A stretch of DNA of 64,000 nt from Heliocidaris erythrogramma (GCA_025617745.1 CM046870.1:6201618-6265617); one strand, 5' to 3'. Positions 1 to 13,019 are shown, counted from the stretch's first letter. Translations and numbers: made by a program. The notes: generated from the sequence alone by a model not told the origin.

Positions 1-455
1 ATAAAGTAAGACTACTAGTACTGTTGGCATAAGTAAGCACCAGGGGGACCTAAGGCTTTATGTCCTATCTGGGGATTAATACCTTAATACCAAAGGGCAC
101 TGGTGCATCCAGTTGGACCTCCCAGTTACAAGACCACTGCTGTACTGCTGAGCCATGAAAACTTAAAACCAGAATGTGGCACGTGTGTCTTTACATGTAG
201 CCCGGAAATTACAATGTATTCCATGTGTCTTTGTGAAATAGATTGCAACCGACTAATGGAGACAGTGATGAACTTTAATGGGTTTACCGATGATTTAGAG
301 AAATTAATCTCTTGTAACATCCCATTTAATGCTGTGCTATATCTTTAGGGACTAGTTTAAATGAAGGATACGGTCATTCCGTCGCAAGCAGTTGATGGTA
401 TGAATGCATTATGAGGATGTGTAGAGAGATCTTCTCGCCATAGTGACAGGTAAGT
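1..455. other. No recognisable feature
   Basis: Short open frames occur on both strands, but none shows splice sites, a domain or codon structure that I can support. Confidence 0.5.
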
Positions 456-489
<34 letters not shown>

Positions 490-868
490 ACTTGTATCTT
501 ATCTCTCTTCTCTCTTCCTTGATCTCCGCTTGTCTCCAATCTCTGGCTCTCTTTCTCTCAATCTCTATCTTGCTCCCTCTCTTGACCCCCCTGTCTCTTT
601 CTCTCTCTCTCTCATTCTCACTCCCCCCTCTCTCTCTCTTCCTTCCATCTCTCTTTCTGTCTCTCTCACACATTTTCTCTCTCTCACACAAACTCGTCAC
701 TTGCTATAATTTCCATCTCTCTATAGTTCGCTGAAGTTATTTTCTCCCACTCTCATCTCTCTCTCTCTCTCCATCTCTTTTCTGTCTACACAGTAACATT
801 TTCTGTGTCTGTCTATCTGTCTGTCTCCATCTCTCTCTCTCTCTATCTCTCTCTCACCCTTTTCTCTG
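456..868. repeat. (CT)n polypyrimidine tract
   Basis: About 400 bases of imperfect CT/TC dinucleotides with scattered CTGT and CTTT. Leucine/serine-rich open frames on the plus strand and Arg/Glu-rich frames on the minus strand are products of the microsatellite, not genes. Confidence 0.95.
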
Positions 869-1963
869 CTATGCAAATGCAATGACAAAACGCCATAATC
901 TAGTATGCTTCACGGTTGGTCAACACATGAATCAATTTGCAGGGCTCTCGCCAAACTCTAAAGGAGTCTGCAACATGTACACTGTTGTCATGACAACAGT
1001 ATTATTTGGTGACTCCTAAAGGATATTTGATGATCATCTCATGAATAAACCATGTCATATTGACTTGGAACATTGTACATTTCAGTTCAGGTACAACAAA
1101 ACAAAATGAAGTGACAGAGGATGAATTTTTGCACATAAATGTAAAGGAAATGAGCAAAAATCTTTTATTAATCTAAACTAGTGGAGTTGTCGGCATCAAT
1201 TTTCCATGTCGACATGTCAATATGAAATATTTTGGATGGCATCACTACGTGGATAAAAGTTAACATTTCCTGGAAGGAGCGATCGCATCATTTAATGTGT
1301 CAACAAAAAAGTCACAATGATTCATTTAACTTTGCTTGACTTTAAAAAGTTTGAAGCACATGATAAAGACACCTTTCATAGCTGCGCACCCTCTGTGAAA
1401 TATTAGTTTCCCAAATTAATCTGCAGAATACAGATGAACAATCAATTCTTTGATAGATCTGCATTTATAGTTCAAGAATCCATCATGAGAGGATGAGCGG
1501 TAAAGTTGATGGTCGTCAGCTAAAGAAGTGACGCATCAATTATTTTGCAAGTCATTCTTTTCCTGGTGGCATTACTGTCGATAAATGGCCTGTCGACAAA
1601 GGAACTAATAGCTTTTCATTTTCTTCATAAAACATTGCGTAGGCAGCATGGCAACCCTTTTTCAACTTGAGTTAGTCCTAATATCCTTCAGTGGAAATGT
1701 ACAAGCAGTTAATGAAAAGAATGTTAAAGCATGTATTTTTTTTTTTTTTGGAGGGGGGGTAAGCCCCAACATTTTTGTAATATTTCTTTGATTCACAATA
1801 GCCATAATTTTACAGTTCCCTTCATATTTGTACACTTAGGCCCGAATTCACAAAGGTGGTAATAGATTTGTACATGATGGTTTATGCAGATTTTGTGGTA
1901 TAAAGTGCGCTTGATTTCGCGCTTACACTTAGAAAGATCCAATAATGAACGCCCGTGATTAGC
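869..1963. other. Non-coding stretch, nothing identified
   Basis: AT-rich sequence with stop codons in every frame. The only marked feature is a poly-T run followed by a short poly-G run near 1737-1759. Confidence 0.5.
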
Positions 1964-2095
1964 AAAGTGCGCAAATTTCACGCTAGTTGCCATGGTTTAG
2001 ACCATGGTTTATGTAAATTTACGCAGTTTATTTCAATTGATGTACATAAACCATGGTCTAAACTTTGGCAACTAGTGTGAAATTTGCGTACTTTA
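1964..2095. repeat. Imperfect foldback (about 53-bp arms)
   Basis: The left arm (1964-2016) and right arm (2042-2094) are inverted copies containing the matched blocks accatggtttatgta and tacataaaccatggt, plus caaatttcac against gtgaaatttg. The loop is about 25 bases. The layout suits a small MITE or its core; no target-site duplication was identified. Confidence 0.75.
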
Positions 2096-2347
2096 AACGG
2101 GTTTACTCATTGTGATGTTGTGTTCCCATGGAATCTAATGCCGAATTTAAAAATAGCATTATAAGTCAGAATTTCATTCATAAAAGTTTATTCATAATCC
2201 AAATTAAAGAAGTATTGCACAGAAATTTGTGAATTAAACAAAAAATAGTTTGATATCTACAGAAGATAGCTTCGCAAATGTATCAACCTTGAGATGGATT
2301 GCAGGAGACTGAAAATGATTTAATGCTATATCTAGGCATGTTTGTAC

Positions 2348-2509
2348 TACAGTGAAACCTGTCTATAAAGACCACTCAAGGGAGACAAGAGAAGTGGTCT
2401 TTATGGACAGGTTCCTTTAATACACATTTCAATGAGAAACATTGTTCAAGGGAAACGAAAATTGTGGTCTTTATATAGACAGGTGGTCGCTAAAGCAGGT
2501 TTGACTGTA
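2348..2509. mobile_element. MITE, 'CAGTGAAACCTG' family, copy 1
   Basis: The terminal inverted repeats are cagtgaaacctg and caggtttgactg, each flanked by TA, which fits a mariner/Tc1-type TA target duplication. The interior repeats phrases such as gtggtctttat and agacaggtggtc. Related copies lie at about 2540-2749, 7195-7377 and 14302-14447. It has no coding capacity. Confidence 0.8.
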
Positions 2510-2539
2510 TTAGACATACCCTAATAACTTTGATCAATT

Positions 2540-2749
2540 GAGTGAAACCTGTATGTAAAGACCGCTCAATGGAGACAAAAGATGCAGTCGACACAAGCAA
2601 GTGGTCTTTCTAAAATTTCAATGTACATGTATTTATTACATGTACATGTTTAAACGCGACATACTGATTCAAGGGAAACAAAAAATATTGACTTCAGGAA
2701 CAGGTGGTCTTTCTATACAGGTGCTCATTGAAGCAGGTTTTACTGTTTT
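2540..2749. mobile_element. MITE, 'CAGTGAAACCTG' family, copy 2 (diverged)
   Basis: It starts agtgaaacctgtatgtaaag and ends with gcaggttttactgttt, the same family as the copy 40 bases upstream. The two elements lie in direct orientation. An inserted acatgtacatg palindrome sits in its middle. Confidence 0.7.
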
Positions 2750-3320
2750 ACTGTCACTACAATTGTATGGTCATTATCATCACTATATAATTACTATGTA
2801 ATTATCAAGTTGCATGCAAAATATATGGGATTGGCAAAGTTAGACACCGTGTCCCTCAGGCCTCTTTCTCGTGTATGACTGACTGTGATGTACAGGTGTG
2901 CATGTATACCAATTTTTCACTCCAGTTCTCTTAATAAGAAGTGAAATGAGTTTTTTAAAGATGGCAACAGCGATTGTGAAGTCATCACCATTTCTGGATA
3001 AAGTATCACGCATTTGCAACCTGAGGAGACTTATTCTGTTGAGAAGACAATACATGTGGCTATAGGCCTATACATGCCAGTGCTCCTATTCTTTCAAGAT
3101 TGCATTTTGCGAGAAGTACACGTACCCATCCAGGGTCCGCCTGCATTTCCTACTTGTTTCCAACACTATTTTGGATCCATTATGGTGCCTCCTTCATTAC
3201 TTGCAAATTGCGACACTACCTTTATAGATAGATAAAGTTTATTTCTGATCATTTAACTGAATTGTAAAAGAACCATCTGGAAGCAATTGGGAAAGGTTGA
3301 TAATGTAGTACATACACATA

Positions 3321-3536
3321 TACAGCCCTGGAAAAAATTATTAGACCAAGCTTCTGTAATAAGGGTACCATAATATGCATACAAAATTATAAAAATGATT
3401 TGTCTTTGTATTTCACTGAATGAATACCGAATTCCAACAATTATACCTTGCTTTTAGGTAATTTTATTTCCTTCTTACCACAAAAATAACACTATCGGTA
3501 ACCATGCTTAGTCTAATAATTTTTTCCATGGCTGTA
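3321..3536. mobile_element. Tc1/mariner-type MITE with TA target duplication
   Basis: The ends cagccctggaaaaaattatt and aataattttttccatggctg are inverted, about 28 bases long with few mismatches, and flanked by TA at 3321-3322 and 3535-3536. The 212-bp interior is AT-rich and non-coding. The end sequence resembles known Tc1/mariner non-autonomous elements; the superfamily call rests on the TA duplication and end style. Confidence 0.85.
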
Positions 3537-6145
3537 CATGTACATTAAGAATTTATTTACAAAGAGTGGGGTTGTAAAATGATCAAACTGAAAAATAATC
3601 AACTCGATCTCGCTAAAAATCATATGTACTCCACACAGAAATCTGTCTTATAGGACCACACCCACATACCATGAGGGTTTGGTCCAAACTTTTCATATAT
3701 ATTTTTAAATCTTTCAAATATGAGAGGCATTTGAAAGGAAATCCTTTTCAGGGACATCTCTACTATGGTATTCTCTACCACAATGACATAAAAAGAATGA
3801 GAAAGCTCAGAATTATTTTTTTCATTCTTCTCCAGAACTCCACCTTAATTCTCTTTAACAGCAAAGAATTTACAAGTAATCAAATTCTATATATTGTTGA
3901 TGTCAGAGGGACTGAAAATCCCAGGAATACTTCGCTTGTAACACCCACATCATAACATCATCACATTGCTGCATCAGTATTCTTTCTTAGTTTCACACTA
4001 ATATGACCTTCAACAAAAAAAAGATTCAGCTCCGGAAGCACAGCTGTGCAAGGTTTCAATATGTGCCTGTGTCACAGGGCTGCTAAAAGCACGGAAGGGA
4101 GATAGACAAGAGAAAGAAATCAATAGATATATCAGTCGGCATATTTTTCGTTGCGTATTCTCATGGCAGTGATATTGTTTGAGACGAGAGCAGGTGCGAG
4201 TGTTTGTTTTACACCAAACCAAACACACGGCTCCAACGACTTTGCTGCCAGAAAAATGTCAGAATCATGGCCCGCATGTATAATGGTGGATATTCATGCC
4301 CCTGCATGGACAATATAGCCCTGTTCATATCTGTGAAAATCGCAATATTGCTGATGTGCGTCTGTTAGCGATTTTCCTTGGTCACTGTTCATATTAGGAA
4401 GGCAATGTACCACAACTGTAGCCTAATACTGTGGTATTCCCTTGTATGGCCCTGTTCATAATCATACAAATCAGCAATAATGGTATTCACTTTGATAGGA
4501 AAGTATTGCCTTGCATTGTGGTTACCCAGCATGCAATGCGCATTTTGGCCAAGGATACTATGCTTCACTGCACAAGCCATAATTTGACACGTACTTTGCA
4601 GAAAGTGTTCATACTTCGTATCTGCCAGGTATCTTATTACCATTATATTCATCCAAAGTCAAAGCAGAATAAAAAGCTACAAAATAGCTGTAAATTAGCT
4701 GGAAGCAACATACATGTGCAGTATAAAAGAACCTCATTATTGGTAAGTACCCATTCAAATATATGTAGCTATTGGCAGCATATATCATTAAGATACATGT
4801 AGTACAGCTATTTTACAAAGAGATGGCAGATATGAATAGGGCATGACAGAGCTTGCTTGCCACCATATACAAAGAGAAACTTGACCACTGGTGTACACAG
4901 TGAATGATGAAATCCAAGACAAAAGGAAAACACTTCATTTCAAAAGTTTCATCACACACTCTGCTAGTTCTGGCATGACAGAACATTTTCTGCAGAGCAT
5001 TAGTGATATGTAAAAAAAAAAGCTCAATTTATCAACAATCAAATTTTTGAAATTACAATTTCATACACTAATAACTAAAAACATAACACTGCATGTTATA
5101 TGTTAGCATCCATGTATGGATGCTAACATCAATGTACACTTAGTATGATTTTTAATCTATTTATTTTTCAATATATACCCATAGAATATCTAATAACTAA
5201 TATCTACTATCTCTCTGGAGAGTTAGAACACCATCTATTTTAAGGTATATTGTTTGTTTCAATCCAGGTCTTGTTTTAATTTGTTTTAAAGGTCATAAAT
5301 TGATATAAAAACATTAGTCCAAATGTCAGTGAAACTAAATAAAAATAAATCATGTTACATGGGTCATTAATACCAAAAAGAAAACAAGTACCTAGCCTAT
5401 ATGACCTTGATTAATACTGTCATCTAACCCCTCAACATGACCTTTATTAAGTGTCATTTCGGATTTCCTAAATGTCTAAATGTCCATGTATGCAAACTGC
5501 GGATGCTTGCACGGTACATCCAAACCTGATGTCTAGGTATATACTTGTACAGTGTGATATCTTACCCCTCATTAGGCAGAGCCATGACGTCTCACATTAA
5601 GGCTAATTTCTAGCCTTGACAACCGCTCATTTCCAGACTAAAAAGAAGAAGGCGGACTGCTTTGAAGCTGTCTCATGGCTACTTGCCACATAATGTACGA
5701 ACTAGTGTACACTTTTAATATCAAGCTACAAATTTCCAAAAATCTGGCTCAGTTACGATGTATGTAATCAAAGGTAATCTCGAGCATGAATCCTAATCAC
5801 TCGCGTGGGTAACAGTGGGATTGCCTGAGGCATACAATGCGTAACAGTTTTGGACTATTCTGAAGATACTAGGTGTCAAATTTATTCTGATTAATCCTAA
5901 TTAAGTCACTGCTTACTGGAACCGGGCAGTATCTGTATTAAGCCTATGGGGAATGAGAGAATTCGGGAGGCAATGGATTAAGAATGCTAATCATATTATT
6001 GCATAAGTGCCAATTTTATACATGTACTGTACACTGTATATTTTGTGTTATATCCCTCATCGTAAGATTGTTGCATTAGGCGTGTACACAACAAGAACAT
6101 GAACAATTTTACTATAAAAGCTGTTTCTTGCCGTCTACTTCAGTT
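3537..6145. other. Long non-coding stretch
   Basis: No exon, domain or RNA gene was recognised. A perfect 14-bp-arm hairpin (atgttagcatccat, 2-base loop) lies at 5100-5129. A 123-codon open frame at 4431-4802 has no recognisable domain and lies in AT-rich sequence; I do not call it a gene. Confidence 0.5.
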
Positions 6146-6150
6146 TTCTT

Positions 6151-6222
6151 GCTGACGTCATCAAATAGTTCATTTTTTCCCTATCATCAGAGGGAAATAG
6201 TGAACTATTTGATGACGTCAGC
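6151..6222. repeat. Perfect 22-bp inverted repeat carrying two CRE-like TGACGTCA sites
   Basis: The arms 6151-6172 and 6201-6222 are exact reverse complements, each containing the palindrome tgacgtca. The 28-base loop itself pairs (ttccct with agggaa), giving an extended hairpin. It could be a foldback element or a paired CREB/ATF-type site; the sequence alone does not decide. Confidence 0.85.
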
Positions 6223-6516
6223 GGGAAAAAATGAAATATTTGCTTTTCCGCCCCCCCACCCCCCCCCCCCAATCGACTCGCGATGTACGCGAAGGAGAAA
6301 AAAAAGCAGCTGCTGAGCCTGAGCGCGTACGACATTGTAACAACATTCATTTGCGCATATCTATTGTTTTAGGCAGCATGCACCGTACCGGTGGCAATGA
6401 TGTTATCATTACGCGTTTGATATCGGCGCAAATTCATTCAAACTTCTTCAAACGGTGTATGTACGTACGTGTGCAGTACAGTGCAGATGATCAAGTAGAT
6501 GAATAGAATTAGGCTT

Positions 6517-6700
6517 TTGTTCATGATGACGGATATAAATCAAATATATACCGCCTACATTTGATTCTCTGGTTAAACTATGGCACCCTCTGTGACATGA
6601 AGACATGAAGACGACTGCGCCCCTCATGAAAATAGTCTTGGTTCACGTCACCTCGGGGACCATATTTCCAACCAGACCCTCTCATGACAGTATATATTTG
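6517..6700 (-). repeat. Dispersed repeat, inverted partner of 56075-56262
   Basis: Blocks such as cttggttcacgtcacctcgg and catatttccaaccagaccct reappear as reverse complements at 56075-56262, in the same relative order and including the gtttaacc and gatataaa segments. An approximately 180-bp interspersed element of unknown class. Confidence 0.8.
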
Positions 6701-7194
6701 TATACTATTTTTATGTCAAGTTTACCATGCCTTTTTTATACCCAACAAGGATTCATTATAATTTATAAACACTAACAACTCAATAACAAGAGCTGCATTG
6801 TTATTAAAAGTAATGTGCTCTGAGTGCATTAGATGGAATTAACTCGCTTGTGGAACTATAGAATTGCCGGAAGCACTACGTGCAGTACCGGTATATTTTG
6901 GACTATTCTGTTATTACCAGGAGTGAAAATTTATTCTAATGCATAAAACTCAAAGCTATATGGGTTATTCGTTTTAAGTAGAGCATAGCCGTGTGTGGAT
7001 CCTATTATTAGATATGGAAATATTAATACCTATTTAAAGGTGATTAAATCCCAAATCTGTCTACTGCTAAATGAGTAGCAAAGCATATCAAGTGCATATG
7101 TTTTCAACCAATTTCATCGCATTCAAGTTTTGGGTATTCAGAAGCAATAAAAAAAATATTACACCATCATTTGCTCCATGATCCCTGGTTCTTG

Positions 7195-7377
7195 TACAGT
7201 GAAACCTGTCTATAAAGACTGCCCAAGGGAGACAAGAAAAGCGGTCTTTATGAGCAGGTGGTCTCTATGTACAGGTTCCTTTAATACACGTTTCAATTTT
7301 TAGGGAAACGAAAATTGTGGTCTTTATAGACAGGTGATCTTTCTAAACAGGTGGTCGCTAAAGCAGGTTTGACTGTA
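7195..7377. mobile_element. MITE, 'CAGTGAAACCTG' family, copy 3
   Basis: The ends cagtgaaacctgtctataaa and gcaggtttgactg are flanked by TA at 7195-7196 and 7376-7377. This is the cleanest copy of the family in the window. Length between the TAs is 179 bp. Confidence 0.85.
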
Positions 7378-7491
7378 TGCAGATAAAATAACGCACCAAC
7401 TGATGTGCGGCACATTACTAAAAAAAAAATATCAAGTTTTCATTGTTGTCAGAGACCCTTTTTTCTTCCAATTATTATAAATGTAACTTAC

Positions 7492-7557
7492 CTCTTCGTC
7501 TTTGGTAGGGGAGGTTTCTGATGTATCGATCTTGTCTAGTTTACGAAGTAATTTATC
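7492..7557 (-). CDS. Exon 2 of unrecognised coiled-coil gene (minus strand)
   Basis: Read on the minus strand, a good acceptor (atttgcag) precedes 66 bases coding for a 22-residue charged segment beginning DKLLRKLDKI and ending KDEE. A consensus donor (gtaagt) follows. Both ends are phase 0, so it joins the exon at 14860-15033 in frame, and the hydrophobic spacing of LQILNRKI continues through DKLLRKLDKI as one amphipathic helix across the junction. That continuity is the main argument that the two belong together, although the intron would be 7.3 kb. No later exon was found between 1 and 7491; the gene may leave the window. I do not recognise the family. Confidence 0.5.
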
Positions 7558-9457
7558 CTGCAAATTAAGAAACAAAATAGTATTACTTACAGAGCAAAGT
7601 AATATTCTAAATAAAGGAGATGGTGTGGATGATGCGTAGTGTATAATCATTTTATCCTGGAATATGTACAATGAATCTTTATGCAACACTGACTTTAGCT
7701 TTCACCAATTTTACACATAAAAAACAATTTCCATCAATTACATGTCATGTGTATTGCTACATGTATACATTTACACATAGAATTGTACATATAATTTGTG
7801 CATGCATTGTATTATACCTGTAATTTTACAAAACATTTGTGTTTGAGCGGATGTAAATGTATTGGACTCTGCGATATTAACTTTCATACTCTGTTTGTGA
7901 AAATTTAGTGCGACTGATACACATTTTTCTTTTCCGAGAGACTTTACGTGAACTTGTATACATGTACATGTAAATGGAATATTTGGTTGTCAGACTCCAA
8001 GAAGGATATTATTTCAGCGAAAACATACACGGAAGTGGTGAGCGAATTAGCTTTGGATAGCTCCAAAAGAGATAAAAATCACACAATTTCACAACACCAA
8101 ATACAAGAATAGCTACCGCAAACAAAAAAGCATTTTTAGACTGGCGTATTTTACATACATGTACATGTATTAAAGTCACAAAATACAAAGATACAAACCC
8201 TGTAGTAGAGACAAATGCATAGATTTCAACCTCTTGACTCTTCAATATACACCATTTTAATTAGATTTTCTCCACAATCTCCATTTAGAATTTGGATGAT
8301 TCAAATGAGTATTCCACAAGGAGTATTGGTCATTGTTGAAGACAGTTTAAGAAACTGTCCAGATGTGATGCTACATGTATATAGGCCATCAGTGTTCACC
8401 ATGTATGGTCAGTTATGGGGATACAAGTTTTTTCATGATTCAAAAACCACATATTCCCATAACTGACCACTGTACTCAACAGCCACTTTAATACCCTAAT
8501 TAAAGCTTTCATATATACATGTACATGTCCATGTCAAAACTCATTTCAAAATAGAAGTATCTCAAGTGTCAGGTGTGACTGGTCATCAGAAAGCTAGCAT
8601 TGTCGAGACATTGGATGTAACCAGACCTAAGCCACCACATGCTCACGTCACAAACATGACGTGTGCGGCCACAAATATCTGTAGCGGATTTTCGTCCCAG
8701 CTAATATTCTTGATCCCCGGGTATTTGCTCACAGAGACTAGAGCCGAACGGATCAGGTTGCCAGATCACGTTTGAAACAAAAGGTCATCGGGAGGAGAGA
8801 CCAAATTGGACAAGCAGTCCAAAATCAATATATTTTCATAACCAGCCTACCCCTACCATTAGTGGAATATGCGATACATTCTTTACCGGGCATTCCATTT
8901 CTACTTCGAACATGCTATACTTTGGGCAGCGTACCTTGCGTTATCGTGCAAACCCATTCTGATAGATTACATCTCATGGCTTTATGCACTCAAGACTTTC
9001 AATTCAATTATGGATACAGGCTCCACTTAGAGGACCTCCACATTCTGCCACTAGAATTGCACCAAATGCAAAGTGGCAAGGGAGTGAGTACAACACGATC
9101 ATAAAGACTTTCAGAAAAATCCACCTAAGGCAATTTCAATGGCTTTGTGCGTCACCTATTGGAATGCGTGAACATGACAAGGACATATTACATAATCCAA
9201 ACATGATTTCTATCTATAGGCAATACAATCTCGTACTCAAATTGCCCTTGAGTGACCGTGTTGTACATGCACTTTTTCAAAACAAACAGGACTATATCCA
9301 ATTCCATAACAATGAAAAGAATACATGTATGTGCTCTTCTTGGTGTTTTTTTTGCGAGACTGAGACCCCAAAACATGATAAATCTTTGAATTAAAACCTC
9401 ATTTAAAAAAAAATCACCTGGGTAATATACATCATTTGCATCGAAAGTGAGCTGCAA
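7558..9457. other. Intronic or intergenic non-coding stretch
   Basis: Lies between the two minus-strand exons. It contains a perfect hairpin (arms 8406-8419 and 8456-8469, tggtcagttatggg) and several tacatgtacatg palindromes. Open frames at 8772-9104 and 8984-9394 show no domain or splice structure. Confidence 0.5.
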
Positions 9458-9675
9458 TAGACCGCTTCTGTAATGTATACAAATTTATGCACATATATTC
9501 TCTGAGCACCTAGTGACGAGCTATTCCATGAACCTGCTTTTTATAAATGAGCCTCAATGCTTGGAATCCAGTTTGCATATATTTGTAGCTATGTCCAGCA
9601 AGCTTTCAGGTTGTCAAGAACAACCCTCGTCTGAAAGGTATGCGTAACATTTGCATACATTACCGAAGCGGTCTT
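9458..9675. mobile_element. MITE, 'GACCGCTTC' family, copy 1
   Basis: The ends gaccgcttctgtaatgtata and atacattaccgaagcggtc are inverted. The left end is preceded by TA. The interior matches the copy at 17416-17636 almost base for base (for example gagcacctagtgacgagct and aagctttcaggttgtcaaga). Confidence 0.85.
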
Positions 9676-11143
9676 TAGCCAGCCAATCAGTTTAATGATA
9701 AAACATTTCTGAGATATCTAACAAGTATTTTATTCTTTACACTTTTACAGTAAGCAATTGTAGATCATGACATCATAATTATAATAATTTTTAATGATGT
9801 AACTCAAACAATAGTTAAAGGTTGCCTCTTGTCTAAGAATGAGTATTTCTTTTTAATATCTCAATGTAGCTTATTATTAGAACTGAATACCAGAGAATGC
9901 CCCCCCCCCAAAAAAAATAGAGGCAAATAAGAAAATCAATTAGCAATGTCAATGACCTCTTTTGGAGTGGCTAGTCACTAACGAGGAACTGACATCAATT
10001 TGTGATGTACATGTATTACCTAACTAGCCATCGATTTATATTGTAAATTTGATACTATAAATTTCCGATTTTTTATATCCTGAAAAAAGATTTTTTAATT
10101 TGCATGCCTTTACTACAGGTATGCATAATGACCATGACATGTTTTTGCACTTTTATAGAGTAAGCCTTTTTCTTCCAAGAAACTTAATGAAGGGGATTTT
10201 CGAATAAATGTTATATATGTAAACAAATTTTTAGGCATTACTCCCAGTGTTAAAGATCGTATGATCGATCTGTAATGAAAATCACAAGTCAGAAAAAATT
10301 GGAACCAAATGTTATATAAATATACCGGTATGCTAATAAATATACAATATTATCAGAATTGCTCTCCACTCCCTCATATTTTTCACTGTATTCTACAGTC
10401 ATAACACCTTGCCAAAGATTCTTATTCTCATAATTATCATAGAATTAATGCCTTCGTGGCTGTCAGCAGATGAGATGATGCTATAGTCATGTAGATGTAT
10501 AAGAGCTCTTGGAGTGCATAATTTGTTTGCATGCGGAGCTATCTTGCATCCTGCAATTTCCAGGGCCATGTGAAACTCTGTCCCAGGGGTCAAATTAACC
10601 CCAGCCCCTACCTGAATAGACCGATGACTAGATGATGCAAATGAATTACCATATAAATTAAACAAGGCTATTATTACACATTATATGTCCATGTTGTGCA
10701 AGTGCAGTGACTTTGCGTGTACGGTACATCTCACGTCCTGACTGCTGGCTATGAATGGATGCACATGGTTGGTGCTACGCCTCATTTCACATTAGTCAAT
10801 TGCTACTTTACTTCGCAGTTGGGAGAGTGTCTCCTGCAACAAGCTTGTCCAATTACATGTATGGTACATTATAGTCATTAAAGAGACACGCCACCAGGCA
10901 GCCGCTGGGGAAAGTCAGAATTGCGTAAGCCACATTCACTTGAACACAAATTGTGCGTCGAACGGGTTCGTCGGACAAATGGGATTGCATTTCGGACTGC
11001 ACGAAGCCGACTGAATCTCACACAAGAGCTTGAGCTCGGGCTTAACGTGGATGTTGCGCGGTGACCAATCTGTCCGAAGTTTGCGCCCCGCTGGGCTACA
11101 GCAGCATCAGCATCAGAAACATCCACAATCTGCGGTTTACACA
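9676..11143. other. Non-coding stretch, nothing identified
   Basis: AT-rich. A minus-strand open frame (10399-10665) has an acceptor-like cag before a Gly-rich start but no convincing donor and no domain; it is left uncalled. Confidence 0.4.
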
Positions 11144-11313
11144 AGGGGCGGATCCAGGATTTTGAAAGAGGGGGCATTATATCCCTGAACATCTTCTGAC
11201 AAGCAAAAAAAATAAAGGAAAGCAAGTTGTCACCTTAAAAAGGGGAGCCACATTCTTCAAGTTACCACTTGGGTTTCAAAAGGGGGGGGGGGGGCAACAG
11301 CCAGATCTGCCCC
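11144..11313. mobile_element. Small inverted-repeat element with poly-G, 'GGGGCGGATCCAGG' type
   Basis: Begins aggggcggatccaggatttt and ends agatctgccccta, with a 12-base poly-G run inside. The same style occurs at 22332-22592, 33503-33745, 38633-38886 and 40558-40770. Possibly a hAT-like MITE family; the target duplication is unclear here. Confidence 0.6.
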
Positions 11314-11420
11314 TAAATCTAGCAGTGGTTTACACCATACTATACCATGTGACACTCTGCGTCATGCATGTCAGCTACACATGTACATGTACGTATCCTA
11401 CCAGTAAAAAATAATATATT

Positions 11421-11960
11421 TGAACAAAGGGTGATTCAGCTCTGAAAAGCTCTGGAAAAGAAATAGAGAAAAAAAAAAAACTCTGCCCCAAGTTTGATGC
11501 ATAATCATTATGTACTTACATACATACATGTACATATCCTACCAGTAAAAAATAATATATTTGAACAATGGGTGATTCAGCTCTCAAAACTCTGGAAAAG
11601 AAATGGAGAAAAAAAAAAACTCTGCCTCAAGTTTGATGCATAATATTTCATTAAACATATTTATTTTAGGAAAGCAAATAATGGGTGTATTCTTCATAAA
11701 GCACATAAGGGACTAAAAGGAAACTCCCAAACAAAATTACCGTTAATCAAATGAGAAAAATCAGAGAAACAGATTTATATGAACAATGGGTGATTCAGCT
11801 CTGAAAACTCTGGAAAAGAAATGGAGAAAAAACAACTCTGCCTCAAGTTTGATGCATAATCATTCACTAAACAGAAACAAAATTACCATGAATCAAATGA
11901 GAAAAATCAGAGAAACAGATTTCAAAAATTTGAGGAAAATAAGACAACCAATAAACAAGT
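11421..11960. repeat. Irregular tandem repeat, three copies
   Basis: The phrase gaacaatgggtgattcagct followed by ctctggaaaagaaatggag and ctcaagtttgatgcataat recurs beginning near 11421, 11561 and 11781. A second phrase (aaatgagaaaaatcagagaa) follows the second and third copies. Spacing of 140 and 220 bases shows unequal internal deletions. Confidence 0.85.
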
Positions 11961-13019
11961 TTTTAAATATCATACAATCAAAATAGGAACCATTATGAAG
12001 ATCACTGAGTAATTGATTTGATATTAGGGAGTTGGCCATGAGTTTGTGATGTGATTATTCCCTCAATATTCATCTCTAATTCTCTATTAAATATATTTTG
12101 ATGTCGAGATATGTTCTGATATATTCAGGTGTCATACACTTTAACAGTGGTTGGTTGGATCCCCACAACTGACAAAAAAATGACAAAACAATATATGCAA
12201 TTTTAGAGTACTTTCTCTTCAAAATCAAAAGAAATGCAAAGTATTCATTGAACTGTCCAAAATAGTCATATATGTTTGGTTATTCACTTCAAATGCAATA
12301 TATTCCCTTAATGAATTGCAGAAAAATTGTTACTTGAAATGTCCATTCAGTATTCAAGGATGTTACTTAGACCTTCCTGTTCATCTCGTCCAGCTGTTTG
12401 GGGTAAGGACCCAGAGACAGAACACCCCAAACAGTTTCAATTATTTAACCACCTTCTTATATTTCTCTCGCTGTTTGTGGTAAGGATCCAGAGACAGAAC
12501 ACACCAAACAGTTTCAATTATTTAACTTTCTTCTTACATTTCTCTCAATAAAACGTAGTGTGTATGCCCTTTGGTCTTGGCGTTAATTTTCCAGTTACGA
12601 TGAAAACAAAATCAAATTGATGCATTTCCCAAAGAAAAAGAGGAATTAGTTTTTAAGTTTCGTGTCAAATCAAATGTGTGTAGTGACCATAGGGATGGTG
12701 AAAAAGTGTCCCCTGTCTTCATTGTTCCCACTGTCAGGCATGGATGAGGAGGGAATGTGGAGATCAAATAGTCTAGAGTTGTTTTCATGATGATTAAGTA
12801 GGTGTTCTAGACAAAACTGATATTCCTGATCACCATGAATGCCACAACAAATTTACTTAAAGCAATGCAACATATTCTTTTCACAAACATCTCAGTAACA
12901 ACCCTAAAACAAATGTTTATTCAAGATACATATCATAAGGATCAGTGAATGACAAAATAATTAGATACAACATGGAAAAACAGCCCTAGTGAGCTTAGTT
13001 TCTCTACAGGTCTGAACCC
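11961..13019. other. Non-coding stretch
   Basis: Apart from the 77-bp duplication at 12394-12545, I see AT-rich sequence with no exon or repeat boundary that I can support. Confidence 0.4.
12394..12545. repeat. 77-bp tandem duplication with internal dyad
   Basis: Two units start at 12394 and 12471, each with ctgtttg, then cagagacagaacac, then caaacagtttcaattattta. In the first unit ctgtttgggg and ccccaaacag are inverted, so each unit can fold. No coding role was seen. Confidence 0.8.

Noticed and set aside
443..734. Overlapping 60-88-codon open frames in the CT tract
   Set aside because: Ser/Leu or Arg/Glu runs dictated by the dinucleotide repeat; no other support. The same applies to 61479-61905.
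8984..9394. 136-codon open frame
   Set aside because: No recognisable domain, overlaps another frame of similar length, and no splice or promoter signal.
10399..10665. Minus-strand exon candidate (VGAGVNLTPG...)
   Set aside because: An acceptor-like sequence is present, but the donor is weak and no family match or partner exon was found.
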